DNA of 64,000 nt from JARRKC01 sp037388505 (GCA_037388505.1 JARRKC010000007.1:10428-74427), one strand, 5' to 3'. Numbered from the stretch's first letter, positions 55,026-63,481 are shown. Notes: generated from the sequence alone by a model not told the origin. Made by a program: numbers and translations.

Positions 55026-56183
55026 TCAATGCTTCTGCAGCAGATCCAGGAGTGGGCGATCGAGTCTGTGACCGTGCCAGTCTTCGTAGTCGACGTCCTT
55101 TCTGCCGGAGTCGAGAATCCCGAAGTCGCCCCGGAAGTTCCAGAGCGCAAATCCAATCCCGTTCTGCGTCAGGATATCGAGAACATCACCGAACCAGGCA
55201 AGGAAGACTTTGTGAGGCGTTTCGCGCCAGCAGCCGCACTCCCCGCAATGAACTCCGACCCCCTGCTTGACCAGACCGATCCAGGGTGCGTAGAACCTCT
55301 CGAGCTGCGGCCGACCGAATTCCTGACCATCGATGGTCCCGGGCCAAACGGGCCGGGGCGCCGAATCCGGGTCTTTGAACACCCAGGGGGCACGATAGTG
55401 CGAGACGTAGTGAGGGTAGTACCCGCGGCAGCTCTGCGCGATCTCGAGATCGGTGATCTCCGGAATGATGGAAGAGCCGACATTGTTTCCATCGGCGACG
55501 ACGAGTCTGTCCGGGTTGAACCTCCAGATCGCCTCGGTGGCCTCCCTGGCGAGCTTCCGATAAATCGCGCCCGGTACCGCGCTTCGCTTCGAGTGCTGGT
55601 CATTCATGTCTTCACGCAGACTCGGCTCATTGACCAGATCGAAACTGATCTTCTTCCTGGAGATCCCCTTGAACCTTTCGGCCCACATTGCCCAATGAGC
55701 CACGAAGGCCTTTTGAGCCTCCTCATCTTTCCAGAGGTTGTAGGGTTCCTCAAAGCCGGAATTCACGCAGTACCCCGGGGCGCGGTGAAGGTTCAGGCTC
55801 ACATGCAGACCGTGCCGATTGGCTCTGCCCACCAGCTGCTCAATCTCGTCTATGGCCCGCGGGTCGAAGTTCAGAACCGCATCCGGAGTGATGGGCTTCG
55901 AGGGGTCGAATCGTACGTAGCGGGGATAGGCCATCGGCAGCCGGACGAAATCAAAGCCCCAATCCACCATCCATCGGAAGTCATCATCCGTCGAAACGGA
56001 TGCATCGGGCCGATGGGGACGATCCGGAGCGAAATAGTCGAGCAGATTGAACCCCCGCCAACGAGGAAGCACATTGCCACCCGTTGCGAACAGCCTGGAA
56101 GTCTTCGCCGACGTGCCCACCGAGCCGATCGCCGCGGCCACGGCGGTATTTCGAAGAAACGTACGGCGATTTGGTTTCCTCAT
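55026..56183 (-). CDS. TAT-exported GH5 glycoside hydrolase
   Basis: A 385-residue cellulase-like enzyme with a twin-arginine signal (NRRTFLRNTAVAAAIG). The family 5 barrel shows WRGFNLLDYFAPDR at the start, a catalytic acid in FDLVNEPS (Glu of the NEP motif) and a nucleophile Glu in GVHCGECGCW. It would cut beta-glucans or mannans in the periplasm, by retaining hydrolysis; the exact glycan cannot be read. The start is the second ATG (56183), six bases after AAGGAG; the first, at 56189, is too close. Confidence 0.9.
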   Translation of the reverse strand: MRKPNRRTFLRNTAVAAAIGSVGTSAKTSRLFATGGNVLPRWRGFNLLDYFAPDRPHRPDASVSTDDDFRWMVDWGFDFVRLPMAYPRYVRFDPSKPITPDAVLNFDPRAIDEIEQLVGRANRHGLHVSLNLHRAPGYCVNSGFEEPYNLWKDEEAQKAFVAHWAMWAERFKGISRKKISFDLVNEPSLREDMNDQHSKRSAVPGAIYRKLAREATEAIWRFNPDRLVVADGNNVGSSIIPEITDLEIAQSCRGYYPHYVSHYRAPWVFKDPDSAPRPVWPGTIDGQEFGRPQLERFYAPWIGLVKQGVGVHCGECGCWRETPHKVFLAWFGDVLDILTQNGIGFALWNFRGDFGILDSGRKDVDYEDWHGHRLDRPLLDLLQKH

Positions 56184-56530
56184 GTCCATCTCCTTGCATT
56201 TCTGCAGGCCGGCACAGTCCGTCTTTGAGAGACCGGTAGCAGCGCCCGCAGTATAGATCCCGCCTGAAGACTATTCCACCGGAGATCAACGGAACCTGTA
56301 ACGTCAGAGCCTGAACGAAGTGAGGGACCCCGCGCACGCCCGCCGACTCCCTGACTCGCCGCCCCGGAAAAACAGAGAACCCAACTCGTCGGGACGCCAA
56401 GCGGCCCGGTATCCCCGGAACGTCAGCCTCCCCCAATTGAACCTTCGCGCAACCCTCGCTGACGCTCCCAGACGGAACGCCGGCGGGACAAATCCCCTGC
56501 CCGCCGATCGCATCAAGCTGACGCTGCCGT
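56184..56530. other. 347 bp intergenic region after the redox-complex operon
   Basis: The stretch separates the last gene of the redox complex from the GH5 gene, both minus-strand. It includes a 7 bp hairpin, CGGCGGG at 56481-56487 with CCCGCCG at 56500-56506, 25 bp after the complex's last stop, which could be a terminator. No gene or dispersed repeat was seen. Confidence 0.4.
56481..56506 (-). terminator. Possible weak terminator hairpin
   Basis: CGGCGGG and CCCGCCG form a 7 bp stem with a 12-base loop, 25 bp beyond the stop of the NrfD-cytochrome gene. No T run follows. It is the only candidate terminator seen for the operon. Confidence 0.35.
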
Positions 56531-58501
56531 TCATTCCCGGGTCATGCGTGAGGAAGTTGAGAGCCGTGCAGGGTTCGTTCGGGTTCTGATTGGCTCCAAC
56601 CCTTTCTCCGCTCCTTGCAGTTCGGATGCGCCGGAACTTGCCAAGGTGATCGGATGAAACAGTTGGGGGTGCGTGTCGTCGGGCTTCGGACCGAGCTCTC
56701 GGTGGCAATGCGAGCAGCGGGAGAGCTCGGGCTTCTCGGTGTGAGTCCGGTGGCATTTGAGACAAGTGTCGTGCATCGCTTCGGCAAAACCACAGGGCTG
56801 CTGGAGACCCGTCTGCTGGAGTTTCTGTGCGCTCATGTCCTCTCGGTGACACTCCAGGCAGGGTTTCACTGTGGAGGCCTGCTTCGCCAGCCCCGAAGGG
56901 TGGCAAAACCCGCAGGAGTAGTTGCCTGCGTGGAGACCGCTGAGTTTCTTTTCAGCAGCAACCAGCCGGATGTGCTCTGAGTGGTTGAAGAGCCGCGACT
57001 CCCTGACCATGTTTCGATGACAACGGGAACAGGGTGTGGAGTGGTCGTGGGGCAGAGAGATGTGGTGACAGTTGACGCACGACCCGTCTCCACCGAGCCG
57101 CTTCTGGTGCTCGGTATGAGGGAAGGCTACCCCCAGCCCGCTGCGGTTTCCGTCGATCCAGAGTAAGGAGCGCTTGGCGTCGAGGCCGAGGGAAGGCTGC
57201 ACGGGCGTCGTGTGATGTGTCGCGAACGGAGGATAGAGCAGCATCCAGACCAGCGGGACCCAGAAGACCGAAAAGAGGGTCACCCGGTAAAGACCATGCC
57301 GCAACACGATCGAGGGGATCCGCAGCGTCCCGACGAAACGATCTCCTGTTGGAGTTGCGCCGGCCTGCTCAGCACCAACGGCATGGTCGAAGACCGAGAG
57401 ATGTTCGACACAGAAGAGAAAGACAAGCAGAGCGGCGGCGATGACCCCTATCGACAGCGCCCATTCGATCGGAGAAGGGAAATAGACGGCATGGGCGTCG
57501 CGAAAGTAGCCGAAGATGCCGACGTCCAGGCGGTTCAAAACCAAACCCAGGACCGTGGAGAGGGATGCAGCGGCAAGTCCTGCGTGCGAATACCTCGTGC
57601 GCGGCACGGCCACGAGCAGAATGGGCAGCACAGCCAGCAACAGTGTTTCCAGCAGAAACAGGCCGCTCTCCAGGTTGGCCTCGAGGAGGATTGAAAACTG
57701 GCCACGGACGGCGAGGTCGCTCAACTTGAGCAAGAGGTAGAGGCCCAGAATCCATGCAGCAATCCGAGCCAACCCGGTCAGCCGTTGAATTTCCGTTCCG
57801 GCGGAGTCTTCCAGAGCTTCAGGCTCGAAGACCCAAAGGGAGAAGAGACGCGCCAGGACGACGACCATCAGCCCCGCGCCCATCGCCGAAAGGATGAAGA
57901 CCAAAGGCAGGATGGGGGAGTACCAGAGGCTGTACAGCCGGAGCGGGGTGACCAGGAACAGTGAGCCGAGCGACGAGTGATGGAGACAGGACAGTGAAAC
58001 GCCGATAGTGACCACCACGAAGGCGATCCGATGCAAGAAGGGCAGGGGCCGCCGAATCCCGAGTCGCTCGAGAAATATGGGCATGACTTCGATCGCGGTC
58101 ACAGTGAAGTAAAGCAGTACGCACCAGAAAACCTCGAAGAGGAAGGAGGTCTCATTCCAGAACACGATCGGATGCCAGAATCTCTGAGGCAGACCGATAT
58201 CGAACAAGAGAGCGAGACAGGAAGATCCATAGCCCAGAAATGCGATCAGGATGGCCGACTTGAGAAGGGGAGCGTATCGCTTCTTGCCGAGAGCATAGAC
58301 CAGGAACCCGAGAGTGAATCCGCCCGTCGAGAGTGCGACGCCGGCCACCATGTTCAAGATCTTCCAGAGCCCCCACGGGAATGCGTCGGACAATGCAGTG
58401 GTGGCCCCCAATCCAAACCAGAGACGGAATCCGGCAGCCAGCGCTCCAGCGAGTGCGCACATCCAGAGGAGGTCCAGAATCAGTCTTTTTCGAGCCGTCA
58501 T
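56531..58501 (-). CDS. NrfD/HybB-type membrane subunit fused to hexaheme cytochrome c
   Basis: A 656-residue protein in two parts. Residues 1 to about 430 are a ten-helix NrfD/HybB/DsrP-type quinone-interacting membrane subunit, with FPWGLWKILNMVAGVALSTGGF near residue 41 as its hallmark. Residues about 450-610 carry six CxxCH heme motifs (475, 491, 530, 548, 580 and 596) with many histidines for the other ligand, a small multiheme cytochrome. In the Dsr and Hmc complexes the membrane and cytochrome parts are separate proteins (DsrP and DsrJ, HmcC and HmcA). The cytochrome tail must face the periplasm. It is last in the operon and overlaps the preceding stop as ATGA. Confidence 0.9.
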   Translation of the reverse strand: MTARKRLILDLLWMCALAGALAAGFRLWFGLGATTALSDAFPWGLWKILNMVAGVALSTGGFTLGFLVYALGKKRYAPLLKSAILIAFLGYGSSCLALLFDIGLPQRFWHPIVFWNETSFLFEVFWCVLLYFTVTAIEVMPIFLERLGIRRPLPFLHRIAFVVVTIGVSLSCLHHSSLGSLFLVTPLRLYSLWYSPILPLVFILSAMGAGLMVVVLARLFSLWVFEPEALEDSAGTEIQRLTGLARIAAWILGLYLLLKLSDLAVRGQFSILLEANLESGLFLLETLLLAVLPILLVAVPRTRYSHAGLAAASLSTVLGLVLNRLDVGIFGYFRDAHAVYFPSPIEWALSIGVIAAALLVFLFCVEHLSVFDHAVGAEQAGATPTGDRFVGTLRIPSIVLRHGLYRVTLFSVFWVPLVWMLLYPPFATHHTTPVQPSLGLDAKRSLLWIDGNRSGLGVAFPHTEHQKRLGGDGSCVNCHHISLPHDHSTPCSRCHRNMVRESRLFNHSEHIRLVAAEKKLSGLHAGNYSCGFCHPSGLAKQASTVKPCLECHREDMSAQKLQQTGLQQPCGFAEAMHDTCLKCHRTHTEKPELSRCSHCHRELGPKPDDTHPQLFHPITLASSGASELQGAEKGLEPIRTRTNPARLSTSSRMTRE

Positions 58502-59274
58502 CGAGATTCATCCTTCAGGGTGTCGGTGTCGTCCGGATTGGAACCCATTAAGCGACTGCGACGCTCGATGATCCAGCTGAGAGCGTAGATCCCCGTCAGA
58601 ACGGCCGCGCCGATATAGGGAGTCTTGGATATGAGCGGCTCGGTCAGCGTGGGGATGGGAGCTGTTCCGGGCGACGGCCAGCCCAAGGCGGAAAGGTCCA
58701 CATCCGAGACGTAGAGGATCGAAGTGCCCCCCAACTCCCGTTCTCCCCACACCCGGGGTAGATAACGATCGGAGTCTGCGATGCGGCGATGCGCTTCGGA
58801 CAGAAGATCCTCGCGATCACCGAAAGTCAGGGCCTGGTTGGGACAGGCCTCGACGCATGCCGGTTGCAGACCGGCCCGGACACGGGGAATGCAGAAGTCA
58901 CACTTCTGGACGATGGGAAAGGTCTGCGTCCACTCGTAGCGGGGAATGTGAAAGGGGCAGGCGAGCATGCAGTATCGACAGCCGATACACTTCTCCGGAT
59001 CGTACAGTACGGCTCCCTCCTTGCTTCTGGACAGACCCCCGACCAGGCAGGCGGAGACGCAGCTCGCTTCCAGACAGTGCATGCAGCTCTTGCGGGCGAA
59101 GTGTCCTTCTCCCAGCGGGACGACGCTGCTCAGCAGATGCTCCGACAGCCGGTCACGGCTTGCGACTCGATCGTAATCGGCGCCAGCCGCATCGAGATCG
59201 TGGGCCTTCACGCAGGCGTCGACACATCGCTCGCAACCGGTGCACCGTGTCACGTCAACCAGGATCCCAATCAC
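58498..59274 (-). CDS. HybA/DsrO-type [4Fe-4S] ferredoxin subunit with C-terminal anchor
   Basis: A 258-residue polyferredoxin with four cluster motifs: CTGCERCVDAC at the N-terminus, CMHCLEASCVSAC, CIGCRYCMLACP and CDFCIPRVRAGLQPACVEACP. These fit four [4Fe-4S] clusters as in DmsB, HybA and DsrO. A single transmembrane helix near the C-terminus (YIGAAVLTGIYALSWIIE) anchors it. Unlike typical DsrO, no TAT signal is visible, so it may stay on the cytoplasmic side unless the catalytic N-terminus is processed otherwise. It starts with GTG, sharing one base with the stop of the NarI-like gene, and overlaps the NrfD fusion by four bases. Confidence 0.88.
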   Translation of the reverse strand: MIGILVDVTRCTGCERCVDACVKAHDLDAAGADYDRVASRDRLSEHLLSSVVPLGEGHFARKSCMHCLEASCVSACLVGGLSRSKEGAVLYDPEKCIGCRYCMLACPFHIPRYEWTQTFPIVQKCDFCIPRVRAGLQPACVEACPNQALTFGDREDLLSEAHRRIADSDRYLPRVWGERELGGTSILYVSDVDLSALGWPSPGTAPIPTLTEPLISKTPYIGAAVLTGIYALSWIIERRSRLMGSNPDDTDTLKDESR

Positions 59275-59972
59275 TAGATTCTCACCTCCTTACCGAAGAC
59301 CGCTTCGGCTACGCGGTCTCCGGCTCCCGGTCGAAGCTGCCAATGGATCACCGAAATCCGATTGAACGGATAGAGAACGACGTGTGACAGCTTGGTGAAA
59401 GGCACGCTGAGCATCAGCACCTCGGCACTCAGGACGTGGAGGAGCATCATCCACTCCCAGGGGAGGGGATTCCAGGCAGGGTGCGACGCGAGAAACCCGC
59501 TCAGGAACGGGAACAGAACGAGAAGCAGCAGCACGAAGTCGCCCGAACTGCTCATCGCACGAAGACGAGAGAGTGAGACGCGCAGTATGAATAGAACGAG
59601 CATGCAGGCAATCGTAACCAGAGTCAGAGAATCGGCCGTGGTCGGATCGAGAGAAGTGAGGTTGGCTCCCAGAAACGCCTCCCAGAGAACGACATGATCG
59701 GCCAGGAGCAACGGAACCAGGATGCCGCCGATGTGAAACAGAAAGGAGATCAGAGAGAAGACGACTGTCCCGGGAATCAGATGCCGGACGGGAAGAGCCC
59801 AACCCATGGAGTCCCTCAAAACCCGGTTCCATGTCACGTTGCCCAGCCGTCTTCCTTTTCGAAAGGCGAGCATATGCACCTGAAGGAGCACGTGGCGCGC
59901 CAGCCCCAGGAACATGACGAGGAAGCAAAATGCGAAAAGCGGCCCTTGGGCCAGGTTCAGCCAGTCCTGCAT
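59274..59972 (-). CDS. NarI/DsrM-type b-cytochrome membrane subunit
   Basis: A 232-residue membrane protein with five helices. Conserved histidines (ARHVLLQVHMLAF, FLFHIGG, MMLLHVLSAE and KLSHVVLYPFNR) fit two heme b groups across the membrane, as in NarI, DsrM and HmcE. It would pass electrons between quinone and the cytoplasmic HdrD-like subunit. The start is the ATG at 59972, with GGAGG inside the end of the upstream gene and a somewhat long spacing; a GTG at 59984 is in frame but too close to it. Gap to the upstream gene is eight bases. Confidence 0.87.
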   Translation of the reverse strand: MQDWLNLAQGPLFAFCFLVMFLGLARHVLLQVHMLAFRKGRRLGNVTWNRVLRDSMGWALPVRHLIPGTVVFSLISFLFHIGGILVPLLLADHVVLWEAFLGANLTSLDPTTADSLTLVTIACMLVLFILRVSLSRLRAMSSSGDFVLLLLVLFPFLSGFLASHPAWNPLPWEWMMLLHVLSAEVLMLSVPFTKLSHVVLYPFNRISVIHWQLRPGAGDRVAEAVFGKEVRI

Positions 59973-59980
59973 TGTTGTTT

Positions 59981-61420
59981 TCACACCTCCATGAGTTCGG
60001 CTTCTTCCCGCCTCTCCTGCGGAGACTTTCCCCCGGGGATCTCGATCGCTTTGAAGACCAGATCGTGGAGTCCCATGACTCGGCACTTCAGACCGTAGTG
60101 GGCGACCAACTCTTTCAGCTGTTTCTTGCAGTTGGCACACGGCGCCACCACGATGTCGGCACGGGTTTCCTCGAGCTGGCGGGCTTTGATCTCGCCGGCA
60201 ACCGTCATGCGGTAGTCATGCAACTCGTCGATCGAGACGAGCCCGCCGCCGCCGCCGCAACAGAAGTTGTTCTGTCCGTGCGGCTCCATCTCGACGAAAT
60301 CTGGGACAAAGGAGCGAAGGATTTCTCGGGGTTGGTCAACGATCCAACCCGATCGTGCGATGTTGCAGGGATCGTGATACGTGACTCGCTCGGTCACGAC
60401 AGTGGGGTCGAGTCTGATCCTTCCCCGGCGAATGCAGTCGAGCGTGTATTCGATGAAGCTGGTGACGGGATACGCATTCCGGCCACCGAAGATCGGCACG
60501 AAATCGTGAGCCGAGCGGGAGGCATGGCCGCATTCGCCGACCAGGATCCGACGCCCTCTGAGACGGGCCACCTCATCCGTCATTTGGCTGATGATCTTCT
60601 CCAGGTGCCAGTCGCTGTAGAAGAGTCCGTAGTTGATCGCGTCGTAATAGCTGCCGCCGATGGTCCAGCGTTCCCAGTCGCCGCTGGCGAACAGGACGGC
60701 CGCATTTCCCATCAGCGTGTCGGGCTCCATCAGATAGTCGCTCACTGCGCAAAAGAAGACGTAGTCCCGCTCAGACCGGTCGACGGGAAACTCCAGTTCC
60801 ACACCGAGGATGTCCTGCATTTCTTCGGCCAGGAACTCGAGCGTGTCGATCAAAGCACGCCGGGGCACCTTTGAGGTGTTGCGGGTCTCTCCCATCAACT
60901 GCTCCCGCACGCTCACCTTGAGGGCCTTGGGGACGATACCCAGTAGACTCAGCAGATAGCGCCCCAAGCGGGTGATGAGTGCGTGGTCGATACTGAGTGG
61001 ACATTCCCTCGTGCAGCGACGGCACGCCGTGCAGCGGTAGAACAACTCGGCCATTTCGTCGATGACTTCTTCGGTCAGCTCGAACCCGTTGTGAAACCGG
61101 CTTTTGAGCCAACCCCCAAGAGTGAAATAGCGACGGTAGACTTCGAGCAGAAGGTTGGTGCGGTAGCAGGGAATGTCCCGGGGGTCTCGGGTCGCAAGAT
61201 AGATGGGACAGCTGACCGCACAGCGATTGCACTTTGCGCTGGTCGTGGCGTAAGCATCCAGAAGCGGACGGTAGTCCGTATATTCGAGAACGGCTGCAAA
61301 GGCCTCCAAAAAACGCTCCACGCGGTCGCCCATCTCGAACGGCTCGACATAATAGGAGTAGCGACAGCCGGCCGACTCCGGCGTACTGACGATCTCGAGC
61401 GCTTCAGATTCCATAGCCAT
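59981..61420 (-). CDS. HdrD/DsrK-type Fe-S protein
   Basis: A 479-residue iron-sulfur protein. The N-terminal ferredoxin part has CTACRRCTRECP (full [4Fe-4S] motif) and a partial CNRCAVSCP motif with another Cys 13 residues on. The C-terminal part has the CCG pattern: Cys in HDPCNIARS, X34, then CCGGGGG, X39, then CANC, matching the CX31-39CCX35-39CXXC signature of HdrB/HdrD catalytic clusters. DsrK and HmcF have the same layout. It would take electrons from thiol or disulfide chemistry in the cytoplasm. The start is the ATG at 61420, with GAAAGG seven bases upstream. It heads the four-gene operon behind a sigma-54 promoter. Confidence 0.88.
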   Translation of the reverse strand: MAMESEALEIVSTPESAGCRYSYYVEPFEMGDRVERFLEAFAAVLEYTDYRPLLDAYATTSAKCNRCAVSCPIYLATRDPRDIPCYRTNLLLEVYRRYFTLGGWLKSRFHNGFELTEEVIDEMAELFYRCTACRRCTRECPLSIDHALITRLGRYLLSLLGIVPKALKVSVREQLMGETRNTSKVPRRALIDTLEFLAEEMQDILGVELEFPVDRSERDYVFFCAVSDYLMEPDTLMGNAAVLFASGDWERWTIGGSYYDAINYGLFYSDWHLEKIISQMTDEVARLRGRRILVGECGHASRSAHDFVPIFGGRNAYPVTSFIEYTLDCIRRGRIRLDPTVVTERVTYHDPCNIARSGWIVDQPREILRSFVPDFVEMEPHGQNNFCCGGGGGLVSIDELHDYRMTVAGEIKARQLEETRADIVVAPCANCKKQLKELVAHYGLKCRVMGLHDLVFKAIEIPGGKSPQERREEAELMEV

Positions 61421-61448
61421 GTACAAACCTTTCGATGGCTCCACCAGC

Positions 61449-61464
61449 AGCAAAGCACATGCCA
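61449..61464 (-). promoter_or_regulatory. Sigma-54 promoter of the redox-complex operon
   Basis: On the minus strand TGGCATGTGCTTTGCT matches the consensus TGGCAC-N5-TTGCA at 14 positions counting spacer: GG and GC are exactly 12 bp apart. Transcription would start near 61438, 18 bases before the ATG at 61420, with GAAAGG in the leader. Confidence 0.75.
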
Positions 61465-61612
61465 GTGGGCAGGACTCTGTCGCCGCGAACCCAGACCGCG
61501 CTTCAGACGGGCCGGCGCAACTTTTTGACCAAGCGTGGGTTATGGGGCTCCGACGGACATTCGAGTGCCTCGAGAGAGGAAGGATTCACCGGCACCGGTC
61601 CCAAAGAGAAGA

Positions 61613-61661
61613 TGTTGCACCCGTTGCAACAGAGTGTCGTGACGCAACGCCTGATGCAACA
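61613..61661. promoter_or_regulatory. Candidate activator-binding cluster (TGTTGCA/TGCAACA)
   Basis: A perfect inverted repeat TGTTGCA-N5-TGCAACA (61613-61619 and 61625-61631) includes an 8 bp palindrome GTTGCAAC at 61623-61630. Two more half sites follow: CGCAAC at 61643-61648 and TGCAACA at 61655-61661. It lies about 184 bp upstream of one transcription start and 235 bp upstream of the other, a normal distance for an enhancer bound by a sigma-54 activator. Confidence 0.6.
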
Positions 61662-61830
61662 CCTGAGCCCGCGCTTCGCCTCTTCGATCTGCCCATCCAA
61701 GCGAACTGCGCCCCCATCTGTCACCCCCCCACGCCGAGGCCCTAAGCGCCTGAAAATCGGTAAGTTCCGCGCTTCCGACCGCCACTCGCACGAATCCGGG
61801 CCTAATCCGCCCTTCGTGCCTGCAGTAGGA

Positions 61831-61846
61831 CGGCACAAGACGTGCA
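61831..61846 (+). promoter_or_regulatory. Sigma-54 promoter of the NifX-DUF1847 operon
   Basis: CGGCACAAGACGTGCA matches the -24/-12 pattern TGGCAC-N5-TTGCA, with GG at 61832-61833 and GC at 61844-61845 exactly 12 bp apart. Transcription would start near 61857, 16 bases before the ATG at 61873. Confidence 0.75.
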
Positions 61847-61872
61847 CCCTGAGGAAGTTGAAGAGAGAACAA

Positions 61873-62874
61873 ATGCGATTCGGAATTCCTTTGTTGCATG
61901 ACCGCGTCGCTCCGCGAAGCACCTGTGCCGAGGGCATGGTTGTGCTGGTACTCGATCACGGCAGGGTCACCGTACGCGAGACCATCCGGCAACCCATCCA
62001 CGACCGGGTGGAACTGGTCAGCCTGGTCCGCGAACATCGCATCGACACACTCATTTGCGGAGCCAACAGCACAGGAACACGGGAGTCACTGCTGGAGTCC
62101 GAACTGACTCTCGTTGAAAATGTCGCCGGTTCCATTGCCGAAGTTGTGGACGCCGTGGAAAGGGGAACCCTCCGTAGCGGTTATGGGCTGCTCACTCGCC
62201 CGCATTCGTCCAAACTTCCACCGGCGCCGAAAACCGCAGCCTCGACCCACGATGAGTCGCCTCAAACAGCCGTGAAGTTTGACGAGCCTCCAGCTGGAGA
62301 CTGCCTGGCATGTTCGGAGCCCGTCTGCCTGAACGGAGGAAGATGTGTTCGCCCATCCGGCGAGATCCTTCCTGCCTCTCCTGAGATCATACGCATGCTG
62401 GAGGCGGCAGCCGACATCACCTTCGAGTCGGAGCGTGAACTTTGCCGGATGGCTGAGCTCATCTACTTCGTGATCGAGATGGGGTTCCGGCGAGTGGGCG
62501 TGGCCTTCTGTATCGATCTCATCGAACCGACGCGGATCCTGTGCGGGGTCCTCCGGCGCTTCGTAGACGTCTTCGCCGCCTGCTGCAAGCTTCCGAATTC
62601 CTCGGCGAATACGGGGAACATAGAAGAACCCGGATTTGAACCGATCGGCTGGCGCGATCTGCCCTGCAACCCTCTGGGACAGGCCTCGGTTCTGAAGCAG
62701 TTTGGTTCGGAATTCAATGTCCTCGTCGGCCTGTGCATGGGAGCCGATTCGGTCTTCGTGCGAGCCAGCGCAGCACCGGTGACCACGCTGTTCGTCAAGG
62801 ATCGGATGCTGGCGAACAATCCGATCGGCGCCGTGTACTCGGAGTACTACCTGAAGGAGATCAGCAAAACATGA
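61873..62874 (+). CDS. NifX-like domain fused to DUF1847
   Basis: A 333-residue protein of two parts. Residues 1 to about 105 match the NifX/NifB C-terminal-type cofactor-binding domain (MRFGIPLLHDRV, then VLVLDHG, LVREHRIDTLICG). Residues about 150-333 match DUF1847, a cysteine-rich family of anaerobes: CLACSEPVCLNGGRC, GVAFCIDL, FAACCKLPN, LPCNPLGQA, GLCMGADSVFV and TTLFVKDRMLANNP. The cysteines probably bind metal. It could carry a metal or Fe-S precursor for the divergent redox complex, but that is inference. It starts at ATG 61873 behind a sigma-54 promoter and is followed by the stress protein after 40 bp. Confidence 0.85.
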   Translation: MRFGIPLLHDRVAPRSTCAEGMVVLVLDHGRVTVRETIRQPIHDRVELVSLVREHRIDTLICGANSTGTRESLLESELTLVENVAGSIAEVVDAVERGTLRSGYGLLTRPHSSKLPPAPKTAASTHDESPQTAVKFDEPPAGDCLACSEPVCLNGGRCVRPSGEILPASPEIIRMLEAAADITFESERELCRMAELIYFVIEMGFRRVGVAFCIDLIEPTRILCGVLRRFVDVFAACCKLPNSSANTGNIEEPGFEPIGWRDLPCNPLGQASVLKQFGSEFNVLVGLCMGADSVFVRASAAPVTTLFVKDRMLANNPIGAVYSEYYLKEISKT

Positions 62875-62914
62875 GCTGGGGGAAGATCTGCTTCGCCCCG
62901 AAAGGAGAGAATGA

Positions 62915-63478
62915 ATGACCGTACCAGCATTGCGAGCGGTCGGATTCTGCGCCCACTATTCCCAGCAGGGTGACTGGGCCTTTGATTACGCCCTGAGGCT
63001 TTCCAAGTCGTATTCCCTACAGTTGAACGTCTTTCACTTCCTGGCCGACCCTTACGCCTTCCCGCCGGAGACCACCCGCCACATTTCAAAGAGTGAGCGA
63101 GACCGACTGGCCATCGAAAAAGAGCGAGAGCTCCGGATGTACTATGACGAACTGGCGGGAGACTATCTGGAGGTGGGCTTCCGACTGTGCGAGAACAACG
63201 AGTGGACCGAGCTGCACCGGTGTCTGGTCAAGCGTGAGTTCCAGGTTCTCGTCTTGGGCTACCCCTCCGAGGGAGCCGTCTTCGGAGGAAGGCCGATCCT
63301 GGAATTTGCCAATGCCTTCGTTTCACCGGTCGTTCTGGTGGGCCCTCGTCGTGCAGGTGAGTTCTATTTGAACGCCGCCGCCGTCCTGATGGCGGACCGC
63401 CTTGGGATGGAAGGGTCCTTCCAGGATATCCGCCAGCCAGGGCTGCAGATCCGGTATTGCTCGGCTGCAGGAGTCTGA
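62915..63478 (+). CDS. Universal stress protein (UspA-like)
   Basis: A 187-residue single-domain UspA-fold protein. The opening (RAVGFCAHYSQQGDWAFDYALRLSK) and the LVLGYPSEGAVFGGRPILEF segment near residue 110, with VSPVVLVGPRR after it, fit the ATP-binding pattern loosely. The usual G-2x-G-9x-G(S/T) is altered, so ATP binding is doubtful. It is the second gene of the sigma-54 operon, with AAAGGAGAG before the start. Cytoplasmic; role likely in stress or redox response. Confidence 0.82.
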   Translation: MTVPALRAVGFCAHYSQQGDWAFDYALRLSKSYSLQLNVFHFLADPYAFPPETTRHISKSERDRLAIEKERELRMYYDELAGDYLEVGFRLCENNEWTELHRCLVKREFQVLVLGYPSEGAVFGGRPILEFANAFVSPVVLVGPRRAGEFYLNAAAVLMADRLGMEGSFQDIRQPGLQIRYCSAAGV

Positions 63479-63481
63479 GGA

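Larger units (their letters stand above)
61421..61872. promoter_or_regulatory. Bidirectional sigma-54 control region
   Basis: This 452 bp gap separates the redox operon (minus) from the NifX-DUF1847/USP operon (plus). It holds one sigma-54 -24/-12 promoter facing each way (61449-61464 minus, 61831-61846 plus) and a cluster of GTTGCA/TGCAAC elements (61613-61661) between. It contains no gene: the open frames through it have no start signal and end in the promoter elements. Confidence 0.7.

Noticed and set aside
55023..56228. A 401-codon plus-strand open frame across the GH5 gene
   Set aside because: Antisense shadow of a complete GH5 enzyme with signal and catalytic residues.
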